Assembly (NCBI GenBank): GCA_002393975.1
Contig: DGSM01000119.1
Span: 1-9,574, forward strand
Origin: Clostridiales bacterium UBA4362
Lineage (GTDB): Bacteria > Bacillota > Clostridia > TANB77 > CAG-508
Length of the DNA stretch: 9,574 bases
Direction: 5' to 3'
The notes beneath the pieces were generated by a model. It was given only the letters and a program-made list of their open reading frames with translations. It ran no database searches and was not told the origin of the DNA. Below, one piece after another: positions 1-7,320 of the stretch (position 1 is the stretch's first letter; each line of letters starts with the position of its first letter). Made by a program: the position numbers and the translations under genes.

Positions 1-41
1 CTCTAACAAATAACAAATATATATTAATTTAGAGGACTTAA

Positions 42-779
42 ATGGAATTATTAAATATTAAAAATGTTTATGCAAATGCAGGTGAAAAAGAGATATTAAA
101 AGGTCTTAACCTTAAGATAAAAAAAGGAGAAATTCATGTAATAATGGGACCTAATGGAGCAGGAAAATCAACCTTAGCTAATGTTATCTTTAATAATCCT
201 GAATATAAATTAATAAGTGGAGATATAATTTTTAATGGTGAAAACATTAATGAATTAAAGACAGCTGAAAGAGCAAAAAAAGGAATCTTTATGTCTTTTC
301 AAACTCCAGCAGAAGTTCCAGGAATATCTGTTACTAACTTTTTAAAAACAGCTAAAGCTAATGTAACAGGTGAACCAATTAAAGTATTTGCATTTAAAAG
401 AGAATTAGAAGAGAACATGGAAAAGCTACATATGAAGCCAACTTATTCTAATCGTGACCTAAATGTAGGTTTTTCTGGTGGCGAAAAGAAGAAAAATGAA
501 ATATTGCAAATGCTTACATTAAATCCTAAACTTGCAATACTAGATGAAACTGATTCAGGACTTGATGTTGATGCAATAAGAACTGTTTCAGATGGTATAA
601 ATATGTTTAAGAACAAAGAAAATGCAGTTTTAATAATTACACATGGAACTAAAATATTAGAACAATTACATGTAGATTATGTACATGTATTAGTAGATGG
701 AAAAATAGTTTATACAGGTGATGGAACTCTTGCAAAGAAGATAGAAAAAGAAGGATATAGTAATTATTTAGGAGACTAG
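42..779 (+). CDS. sufC: SufC, ATPase subunit of the SUF Fe-S cluster assembly complex
   Basis: SufC is the cytosolic, non-transporting ABC-type ATPase that drives conformational change in the SufB/SufD scaffold during cluster assembly. The 245-residue product has the usual length. It shows Walker A GPNGAGKST (36-44, Lys42), the Q-loop Gln87, the signature FSGGEKKKNE (144-153), Walker B LAILDETDSGLD with Asp168/Glu169, and the H-loop His201. The SufC-typical run FMSFQTPAEVPG (83-94) separates it from transporter ATPases. The start is supported by AGAGGA at 31-36, five bases before the ATG. It is the first gene of the sufCBDSU run and its stop abuts the sufB ATG. The H-loop reads THGTK rather than the THYQR I associate with many SufC proteins, which is a minor variant. 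The identification is secure. The operon promoter is not clear in the 41 bases available upstream. Confidence 0.97.
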   Translation: MELLNIKNVYANAGEKEILKGLNLKIKKGEIHVIMGPNGAGKSTLANVIFNNPEYKLISGDIIFNGENINELKTAERAKKGIFMSFQTPAEVPGISVTNFLKTAKANVTGEPIKVFAFKRELEENMEKLHMKPTYSNRDLNVGFSGGEKKKNEILQMLTLNPKLAILDETDSGLDVDAIRTVSDGINMFKNKENAVLIITHGTKILEQLHVDYVHVLVDGKIVYTGDGTLAKKIEKEGYSNYLGD

Positions 780-2180
780 ATGAAAGAAAAAACCGAAGTT
801 AATGATATAAATGAAAACATTTATAATTTTAAGAAAAAGAATGATTATTCATATGAAACAATAGGACTTACACCTGAGATAATCAAAGAAATTTCTAAGC
901 AGAAAAATGAACCTGAATGGATGCTAGAAATAAGACTTAAAGCTCTAGAAACTTTTGATAAACTTAGTATGCCAACATGGGGACCTGATTTATCAGAGCT
1001 TGATATGTCTAAAATTGCTACATATGTAAAGCCTAAAGTATATATGAAAAAGTCTTGGGATGATGTTCCAGAAGATATAAAAGATACATTTGATAAATTA
1101 GGAATACCAGAAGCAGAAAAAACTTCTCTTGCTGGTGTTGGAGCACAATATGATAGTGAGATAGTTTATCATAGTATAAAAGATGAACTAGTAAAACAAG
1201 GTGTAATATATACTGATTTTGATGATGCAGTAAAAAAATATCCAGATATGGTAAAAAAGTATTTTATGAAATGTGAACCAATGACTGATCATAAATTTGC
1301 TGCACTTCATTATGCTGTATTCTCTGGTGGATCATTTGTTTATGTACCAAAAGGTGTAAAAGTAGACATTCCACTTCAAAGTTATTTTAGATTAAATGCA
1401 CCAGGAGCAGGACAATTTGAACATACTTTAATTATTGTAGATGAAGGAGCATCTCTTCAATTTATAGAAGGATGTAGTGCCCCTAAATATAATGAAATAA
1501 ACTTACATGCAGGATGTGTAGAGCTTTTTGTTAAAGATAATGCTTTTTTAAGATATTCAACAATAGAGAATTGGTCTAAAAATATGTTAAATCTTAATAC
1601 TAAGAAAGTAATTGTTGGAGCTAATGGAAAAATTGAATGGGTTACTGGCTCATTTGGCTCTAAAATATCTATGCTTTATCCTATGAGTATATTAAATGGT
1701 GATGGAGCAAAATGTGAGTTTACAGGAATTAGCTTTGCAGGTGAAGGACAAAATTTAGATACAGGACTTAAGATTGTACATAATAGCCCAAATACATCAA
1801 GCGTTATTAATTCTAAATCAATTTCTAAGTCTGGGGGTATATGTACATTTAGAAGTGTTGAAAGAATAAGACCAAATGCTAAAAATTCTAAAGTAACAAT
1901 ATCTTGTGAAAGTTTAATGCTTGATAGCATATCTAGAAGTGATACTATTCCTGTTTCAGAAATAGAAACTGATGATGTAGAGTTTTCTCATGAAGCAACA
2001 ATAGGAAAAATATCAGATGAAGCTATATTTTATCTAATGACAAGAGGAATATCAGAAGAGGAAGCTAAAGCCATGATAGTAAGAGGATTTGCAGATCCAA
2101 TCTCAAAAGCACTTCCTTTAGAATATGCAGTAGAAATGAATAACTTAATTAATCTTGAATTGAAAGGAGCAATTGGATAA
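780..2180 (+). CDS. sufB: SufB, Fe-S cluster scaffold subunit
   Basis: SufB is the scaffold on which the new cluster is built, in complex with SufC and SufD. The 466-residue product matches the family length. The N-terminal part carries the conserved MPTWGPDLSELD segment (64-75). The beta-helix core contains YVPKGVKVDIPLQSYFR (188-204) and EGCSAP (230-235). The C-terminal part carries ISCESLM with Cys376, which aligns with the sulfur-accepting Cys405 of E. coli SufB, then SHEATIG (403-409, His404) and the family tail FYLMTRGISEEEA. The ATG follows the sufC stop with no gap, and GGAG at 771-774 within the end of sufC serves as its ribosome binding site, so translation is probably coupled. The stop shares one base with the sufD start (TAATG). 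Assignment is by recognised motifs. Confidence 0.97.
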   Translation: MKEKTEVNDINENIYNFKKKNDYSYETIGLTPEIIKEISKQKNEPEWMLEIRLKALETFDKLSMPTWGPDLSELDMSKIATYVKPKVYMKKSWDDVPEDIKDTFDKLGIPEAEKTSLAGVGAQYDSEIVYHSIKDELVKQGVIYTDFDDAVKKYPDMVKKYFMKCEPMTDHKFAALHYAVFSGGSFVYVPKGVKVDIPLQSYFRLNAPGAGQFEHTLIIVDEGASLQFIEGCSAPKYNEINLHAGCVELFVKDNAFLRYSTIENWSKNMLNLNTKKVIVGANGKIEWVTGSFGSKISMLYPMSILNGDGAKCEFTGISFAGEGQNLDTGLKIVHNSPNTSSVINSKSISKSGGICTFRSVERIRPNAKNSKVTISCESLMLDSISRSDTIPVSEIETDDVEFSHEATIGKISDEAIFYLMTRGISEEEAKAMIVRGFADPISKALPLEYAVEMNNLINLELKGAIG

Positions 2181-3192
2181 TGAAATATGTATTAAATCCT
2201 ACTCCTGTTAGAACAGCAAATAATTTTGGAATTAATGATATTACTTTAAACTTTAAACTTCCAAAAACGACAAAATTCGACAAAATGTCAATTGAAGATA
2301 ATAAAGATTTACCAATAGAGATTAATGATGATTCTATGGTATTAGATAATAGAATAGGATTAGAAATTAAATCAAATAAAAATATTTATATAAATATTCC
2401 AGAAGGAAAAGTAATAAAAGATACAATTAGACTTTTATTTAAACTTGAATCAAATACTCTAATTGATAATGTAATAATAGATGTTGGAAAGAATTCAAAA
2501 GTAAAATTGTTGTTTGTATATGAAGGAACAGGTTTTCACTTTTTAAAACAAAAAGTAAAGGTTCACGAATATGCAAATGCACATATTACAATTTCTAATA
2601 TGTTAGACTATGACTCTAATTCATTTATAGCTATTGAAAATGAATTAGAAGATAATAGCAAATTAAAACATTCATTAGTTGAATTTGGTGGAAAGAATAG
2701 AGTTTCTAATTATCATTCAATTCAATCTGGATTCTGTACAGAGAACAATGTTGATACAATATATCTTGGAAATAAAGATGAATTAATTGATATTAATTAT
2801 TTAATAGAACAATTTGGCCAAAAGTCTAAATGTAATGTAAGAGTACAAGGAGCTTTAAATGATAATGCTCAAAAACACTTTAAAGGCTTTATAGATTTTA
2901 AAGAAGGATGCACTAAATCAATTGGAAAAGAAAATGAGAATTGTACACTTATAAGTGATAAAGCAATTTCAAGATCACTTCCTGTACTTTTATGCCATGA
3001 AGAAGATGTAGAAGGAGCTCATGGAGTTTCTACTGGTAAGATTGATGAGAAAAAATTATTTTATATTATGACTAAAGGAATTCCATATGAAGCGGCTAAG
3101 AAACTTATAGTAAAAGCTAACTTTAGCAGCATAATAAAGGATATTCCAAATGACAATTGCCAAAGTTTAATTATGAAGAGAGTAGATGAAAT

Positions 3193-3196
<4 letters not shown>
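2180..3196 (+). CDS. sufD: SufD, SufB-like subunit of the SUF scaffold complex
   Basis: SufD is a SufB paralogue that completes the SufB-SufC2-SufD complex and contributes ligands at the SufB-SufD interface. At 338 residues it is clearly shorter than E. coli or Bacillus SufD (over 400). The N-terminal part is reduced while the beta-helix core and C-terminal helices remain. The diagnostic C-terminal part is present: GFIDFKEGC (236-244), the CHEED run (272-276), GAHGVSTG with His281 (equivalent in position to the functional His360 of E. coli SufD), and FYIMTKGIPYEAA. The start overlaps the sufB stop by one base, and AAAGGAG at 2163-2169 is a usable ribosome binding site. The stop TGA overlaps the sufS ATG (ATGA). 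The SufB-like C-terminus plus its position after sufB makes SufD the best name. A generic SufB/SufD family label would also be safe. Confidence 0.93.
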
Positions 3197-4415
<1,219 letters not shown>

Positions 4416-4416
<1 letters not shown>

Positions 4417-4847
4417 TGGATAATTTAGAATCAATGTATACAGATATTATTATGGAGCAAAGTACTGCGACATATAATAAACATGAATTAGATAATAAAA
4501 CAGATTCAGAACATGGACATAATCCTAGCTGCGGGGATGATATTACATTAGAAATAATAATGGATGGTGATAAGATATCAGACTTAGCTTTTACTGGTCA
4601 TGGCTGTGCAATTTCACAAGCTTCTACTTCTATAATGATTGATGTTCTAAAAGGAAAATCAAAAGATGAAGCTTTAAAGATGATTAGTATTTTTCTAAAA
4701 ATGGTTAAAAGAGAAGAAGTAAGTGAAGAAGAATTAGATTCAATAGAAGATGCTAGAGCTCTTCAAAATATTTCTAATATGCCAGCAAGAGTAAAATGTG
4801 CTGAACTTGCTTGGTATACTATGGAAAAATTACTAGAGAAAAATTAA
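4416..4847 (+). CDS. sufU: SufU, zinc-dependent sulfurtransferase partner of SufS
   Basis: SufU accepts persulfide sulfur from SufS and passes it to the SufBCD scaffold. With this start the product has 143 residues. The zinc ligands of the family are all present: Cys39 and Asp41 in NPSCGDD, Cys64 in GHGCAISQAS, and Cys128 in RVKCAEL. The 64-residue gap between the second and third cysteines marks SufU, since IscU lacks the extra segment of about 20 residues. The usual HYKNPRN stretch near the N-terminus is replaced by a divergent run (QSTATYNKHELD). I chose the ATG at 4416 because it forms a TAATG junction with sufS, like the sufB/sufD junction, and has GGA ten bases upstream. An in-frame ATG at 4401 would add five residues and overlap sufS by 16 bases; neither start has a strong ribosome binding site. 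No terminator follows before the tRNA gene. Confidence 0.93.
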
Positions 4848-4856
4848 TTATTTTAC

Positions 4857-4885
4857 TTGACAATTTTATAATAAAAGAGTATTAT
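4857..4885 (+). promoter_or_regulatory. Sigma-A-type promoter for tRNA-Leu
   Basis: A consensus -35 TTGACA (4857-4862) is followed by a 17-base spacer and the -10 TATTAT (4880-4885, five of six consensus bases). The expected start near 4892 lies about eight bases before the mature tRNA. It begins ten bases after the sufU stop, so the tRNA has its own strong promoter in addition to any readthrough from the SUF operon. Confidence 0.8.
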
Positions 4886-4899
4886 AAATATTGTCTTAT

Positions 4900-4982
4900 G
4901 CGGATGTGGCGGAATTGGTAGACGCGCTGGTCTTAGGAACCAGTACTTCGGTGTGGGGGTTCGAGTCCCTTCATCCGCACCA
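4900..4982 (+). tRNA. tRNA-Leu (anticodon UAG), CCA encoded
   Basis: The cloverleaf folds by hand. The acceptor stem GCGGATG (4900-4906) pairs with CATCCGC (4972-4978), and the D stem is GCG/CGC (4909-4911 with 4923-4925). The anticodon stem CTGGT/ACCAG (4927-4931 with 4939-4943) encloses the loop CTTAGGA with TAG at 4934-4936. A class II variable arm (4944-4954) contains a TTCG loop. The T stem encloses TTCGAGT (4960-4966), with two G-U pairs at its base. The discriminator A at 4979 is followed by an encoded CCA. The long variable arm and UAG anticodon identify a leucine tRNA reading CUN codons, mainly CUA, which is common in these genes. Confidence 0.97.
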
Positions 4983-5014
4983 AAAAAGTGAGAGTTTAAC
5001 TCTCATTTTTTTTT
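4983..5014 (+). terminator. Intrinsic terminator after tRNA-Leu
   Basis: An A-run is followed by a seven-base stem, TGAGAGT (4989-4995) with ACTCTCA (4999-5005), closed by a three-base loop, then nine T residues (5006-5014). It begins directly behind the CCA end. Because nothing similar follows sufU, it probably also ends the SUF operon transcript. Confidence 0.9.
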
Positions 5015-5058
5015 GCTTTGTTAACAGTTGAATAATATTAGTTATATTAGTATTTATT

Positions 5059-5067
5059 TGTTATAAT
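5059..5067 (+). promoter_or_regulatory. Candidate extended -10 promoter for the acyltransferase gene
   Basis: TGTTATAAT at 5059-5067 is a perfect extended -10 (TG, one base, TATAAT). The matching -35 position (5039-5044, TAGTTA) is weak, which is usual for extended -10 promoters. Transcription would start near 5074, giving a leader of about 140 bases. The match is in A/T-rich DNA, so chance cannot be ruled out. Confidence 0.5.
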
Positions 5068-5080
5068 CCTATTCTTTCTT

Positions 5081-5153
5081 TAAAAATCTTTTTTAAATGC
5101 AATATTTACAAATTAGTTCCTTTTGTAATATAAATAAGATTAAAAGATTTTTA
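5081..5153 (+). repeat. Nested inverted repeats in the leader before the acyltransferase
   Basis: The outer arms are a perfect 12-base inverted repeat, TAAAAATCTTTT (5081-5092) with AAAAGATTTTTA (5142-5153). Inside them lies a second pair, TTACAAA (5106-5112) with TTTGTAA (5122-5128), which extends three more pairs past a one-base bulge. The unpaired stretches on the two sides are 9 and 10 bases, so the whole 73 bases can fold as one long interrupted hairpin. No T-run follows, so it is not a terminator. I recognise no known riboswitch. The arms are A/T-only apart from one C or G each, so stability is modest. Confidence 0.5.
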
Positions 5154-5215
5154 TTGAATATTCACTATATGTTATTAGATGTATAGTTGATTGAAACTAA
5201 ATGAGAGTGGGGATA

Positions 5216-6376
5216 ATGAATAAAAATTTAAGAAAATCTAATTTCGAAATCTTAAGAATAATAGCAATGTTAATGATTGTGGTACACCATATAACAATTC
5301 ATTGTTTTAAGGTGCAACTAGAAGATAAATCTTTATATGCATTAGGTGAAAGCTTCAATCAAATATGCTTTTTTAAAAAACTATTATTACCTCAATTATT
5401 TATGGCAACAGGAAAAATAGGAAACATAATTTTTATTTTAATAACAGGATATTTTCTTATTGATAGAAAAATAAATATTACTAAGCAAATTAAAAAGATT
5501 ATTTCTCAATTAGTGTTTGTGGTTCCTATAGTTGTAGTTGGATCAATTTTGTATTATAGATTTCATTCTCGTAATTTTTTAGGAATAATAAATTTTGATA
5601 TTTTTAATTTTGATTATTGGTTTATTGGCTATTATTTAGGAATTATAGCTATAGCTTATGTATTTTTAAATAAATATCTAAATAGATTAGATAAAAATGA
5701 ATATTTAGTATTTTTAGCAATTATGTTTTCTGTAATAAGTATCGCTTTTTTAAGGAATGCTATATCAGGTATAAGTCCTAATTTGTTATCATTAATTACA
5801 GGAATCTTTATTTATTCATTAGGTGGTTTTATTCGATTGTATAATCCATTTAATAATTTGCGAACTATTATTCTATTTTTAGCTATTTTCCTTTCAATAT
5901 TAGGCATTTGTATTAATAATTATACTAATACTGTAGTTAATATAAATGAAGCTATAAGAAATAATGCACAAGGAATGTATCAAAGCCTTAATTCATATGG
6001 TGAATATAGTATTTTTTGCTTATTAATTGGAGTTGCATTATTTGAAATATTTAGAAGAATAAAAATGAATAATATAAGTTTTATCAATTACATTTCATCT
6101 TCGACTTTTATGATTTATTTAATACATGACAATGCTTTTGTTAGAAACATATGGTTAGAAAAAAATTGGATTGATATTTGCTATTATAGTTTTGGTAAGT
6201 TTATAGTTTGGTACTTGGTATGGGTATGTATTATATTTGCTTCAGGAATATTGATTTATACATTGTATTGTTTACTTTTAAAAATTATGAAATTCAAAGC
6301 TCTTCTTAAAATCATTTTTAATACTATTAATAAAGAAAGTAATAGAAAATACTTGAATGAAGGAACATCTACATAA
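5216..6376 (+). CDS. Acyltransferase_3 (OafA/WecH-like) integral membrane O-acyltransferase
   Basis: This 386-residue multi-spanning protein belongs to the Acyltransferase_3 family, which typically transfers acetyl or other acyl groups to cell-surface sugars or polymers. The N-terminus RKSNFEILRIIAMLMIVVHH is family-typical, with Arg14 and His25 spaced as in the R-X10-H motif. About ten hydrophobic segments can be seen, near residues 11-31, 68-82, 97-114, 135-153, 162-180, 187-205, 216-234, 264-279, 295-304 and 329-353. The late motif YLIHDN (301-306) is also familiar from this family. I chose the ATG at 5216 because GGGGA (5209-5213) precedes it and the protein then begins like its relatives. 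An in-frame ATG at 5201 would add five residues but has no ribosome binding site. No glycan or cell-wall genes lie alongside, so the acceptor is unknown. It is convergent with the TetR gene and appears to be a single-gene unit. Confidence 0.88.
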   Translation: MNKNLRKSNFEILRIIAMLMIVVHHITIHCFKVQLEDKSLYALGESFNQICFFKKLLLPQLFMATGKIGNIIFILITGYFLIDRKINITKQIKKIISQLVFVVPIVVVGSILYYRFHSRNFLGIINFDIFNFDYWFIGYYLGIIAIAYVFLNKYLNRLDKNEYLVFLAIMFSVISIAFLRNAISGISPNLLSLITGIFIYSLGGFIRLYNPFNNLRTIILFLAIFLSILGICINNYTNTVVNINEAIRNNAQGMYQSLNSYGEYSIFCLLIGVALFEIFRRIKMNNISFINYISSSTFMIYLIHDNAFVRNIWLEKNWIDICYYSFGKFIVWYLVWVCIIFASGILIYTLYCLLLKIMKFKALLKIIFNTINKESNRKYLNEGTST

Positions 6377-6521
6377 TAAGGTGAATTAGTGAGTCTAATT
6401 ATAAAAGTATAATGAATAAACTATAATTAATAAGAATATTGATATAAGAATAAATAGAATCATATAATGATTTAATAATAAGATAATAAAATGATACAAT
6501 AATCAAATGAAATGAAACAAA
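6377..6521. other. A/T-rich, C-poor intergenic stretch
   Basis: No open reading frame, RNA gene or convincing promoter is visible. On the plus strand it is very poor in C and made of loosely repeated words such as ATAATGA and ATAAGAAT. There is a small palindrome, AATCAT-ATA-ATGATT (6458-6472), which I consider weak. It forms the 3' flank of the acyltransferase gene up to the shared terminator. Confidence 0.6.
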
Positions 6522-6566
6522 ACTAACAAAACAAGACTAGCATTATGCTAGTCTTGTTTTGTTAGT
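6522..6566. terminator. Bidirectional intrinsic terminator (22-bp perfect inverted repeat)
   Basis: The arms 6522-6543 and 6545-6566 are exact reverse complements around a single central base (6544), so the same hairpin forms on both strands. The core is CAAGACTAG...CTAGTCTTG, and in each direction it runs straight into TTTTG. It lies between two convergent genes and would stop the acyltransferase transcript on the plus strand and the TetR transcript on the minus strand. On the minus strand a further TTTTGTTT follows. The minus-strand stop codon of the TetR gene (6548-6550) lies within the right arm. Confidence 0.85.
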
Positions 6567-7159
6567 ATATTTACAATATTATCTACAACTATATCTGTCA
6601 TGATATCATAATCTAATTTTTTATGCTTATGATAAACGATTTCATGACAAAGGTTATCTATAAGCCCAATTACGACATGAACTTTTTCATTTATATTTTC
6701 TATTTCAAAATTGTTTTTTATAAGTAAATCAGATATTTTAGTAGTCATTTCCATTTCTTTTTTATGGAAAAAGAGAGCTACATCTTTATCAGAATGAGTC
6801 ATTGATGTTATTTCTTCATGTGCTATGGCTGATAATTTGTGATTGCTTATATATTTTTTTATCATATTTTTTAAAATGTCGGGAAGATTATCTTTATTAA
6901 AAGACACATCTAGTGTTTTTAACATAGGAAAAAATATTTCATCTGCATATCTATCTAGTCCACAAAGAAAAATATCTTTCTTATCTTTAAAATATTGATA
7001 AATAATGCCTGTTGAGACACCAGCTTTTTTTGCAATCTTAGATGTATTTGTATTATAAAAGCCATCATTACATATTAAATCAAAACCAGCTTCAATGATT
7101 TTGTCTTTAGTCTTAATAGATCTTTTTTGAATAGGTTGTCTTATTTCAATTTCAGACAT
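6548..7159 (-). CDS. TetR/AcrR-family transcriptional regulator
   Basis: This is a 203-residue DNA-binding regulator. The N-terminal domain is typical of TetR: a first helix around TKDKIIEAGFDLI (17-29), then the helix-turn-helix with SKIAKKAGVSTGIIYQYF (40-57) and KDKKDIF. The all-helical C-terminal part (about 65-203) is the ligand-binding and dimerisation domain and gives no hint of the ligand. The start at 7159 is set by GGAGG (7173 to 7169 on the minus strand) nine bases upstream. A more distal in-frame ATG at 7195 would place this ribosome binding site inside the gene. It is divergent from the ABC transporter genes, with operator-like repeats between them, so it most likely represses both itself and the transporter until a ligand binds. 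The last codons lie in a terminator arm. Confidence 0.92.
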   Translation of the reverse strand: MSEIEIRQPIQKRSIKTKDKIIEAGFDLICNDGFYNTNTSKIAKKAGVSTGIIYQYFKDKKDIFLCGLDRYADEIFFPMLKTLDVSFNKDNLPDILKNMIKKYISNHKLSAIAHEEITSMTHSDKDVALFFHKKEMEMTTKISDLLIKNNFEIENINEKVHVVIGLIDNLCHEIVYHKHKKLDYDIMTDIVVDNIVNILTKQD

Positions 7160-7168
7160 TATTTTTGT

Positions 7169-7173
7169 CCTCC
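7169..7173 (-). promoter_or_regulatory. Ribosome binding site that sets the TetR start
   Basis: GGAGG on the minus strand lies nine bases before the ATG at 7159. It argues against the longer reading frame beginning at 7195, which would have this site inside its coding region. Confidence 0.85.
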
Positions 7174-7194
7174 AAAGTATTATGTTTAACAACA

Positions 7195-7222
7195 ATTATA
7201 ACATAATAAATATTTCTGTCAA
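7195..7222 (-). promoter_or_regulatory. Promoter of the TetR-family gene
   Basis: On the minus strand, a consensus -35 TTGACA (7222 to 7217) is separated by 16 bases from a consensus -10 TATAAT (7200 to 7195). TG one base ahead of the -10 gives an extended -10 element. The start would be near 7188, leaving a leader of about 28 bases. Both hexamers are perfect, so the promoter should be strong unless repressed. Confidence 0.82.
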
Positions 7223-7229
7223 CAAAACA

Positions 7230-7243
7230 TGACAAGTATGTCA
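7230..7243. promoter_or_regulatory. Candidate TetR operator O1 between divergent promoters
   Basis: TGACA-AGTA-TGTCA is a perfect inverted repeat with five-base arms and a four-base spacer. It lies between the two divergent -35 boxes. A dimeric TetR-family protein bound here could affect both promoters. It shares its layout with a second site in the ABC leader. Binding by the adjacent regulator is inferred from position and symmetry. Confidence 0.65.
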
Positions 7244-7250
7244 CTTTCTA

Positions 7251-7280
7251 TTGACTTTATGAAATAGTAATATATATAAT
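7251..7280 (+). promoter_or_regulatory. Promoter of the ABC transporter operon
   Basis: The -35 TTGACT (7251-7256) is followed by an 18-base spacer and the consensus -10 TATAAT (7275-7280). Transcription would start near 7287, giving a leader of about 34 bases. It faces away from the TetR promoter and is flanked by the two operator candidates. Confidence 0.8.
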
Positions 7281-7290
7281 AAAGAAAATA

Positions 7291-7304
7291 TGAGAAACAT
7301 GTCA
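7291..7304. promoter_or_regulatory. Candidate second operator O2 in the ABC leader
   Basis: TGAGA-AACA-TGTCA matches the layout of O1 with one mismatch in ten arm positions. It lies just after the predicted start, where a bound repressor would block promoter clearance. The same DNA is inside a wider inverted repeat, AATATGA (7287-7293) with TCATATT (7302-7308), which could also form a weak mRNA hairpin immediately ahead of the ribosome binding site AGGAGG (7311-7316). Confidence 0.5.
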
Positions 7305-7320
7305 TATTATAGGAGGACTT

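Noticed and set aside
1..41. Operon promoter directly upstream of sufC
   Set aside because: The A/T-rich bases can be read as a -10-like element, but no -35 is available before the window start, so a promoter call cannot be supported.
1676..1930. Minus-strand open frame of 84 codons inside sufB
   Set aside because: It lies wholly within the conserved sufB coding sequence, has no ribosome binding site of note and resembles no protein I know. It is a shadow frame.
4960..4982. tRNA-Leu 3' end as an integration (att) site
   Set aside because: I found no second copy of the tRNA 3' end in the window and no integrase gene beside it.
5081..5153. Long inverted repeat as a terminator or known riboswitch
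   Set aside because: The arms are almost all A/T, no T-run follows, and no conserved riboswitch or T-box sequence elements are recognisable. It is reported only as a possible structured leader.
6458..6472. Small palindrome AATCAT-ATA-ATGATT in the intergenic region
   Set aside because: Short palindromes are expected by chance in DNA this A/T-rich. It does not match the operator pattern near the TetR gene and is not near a promoter.
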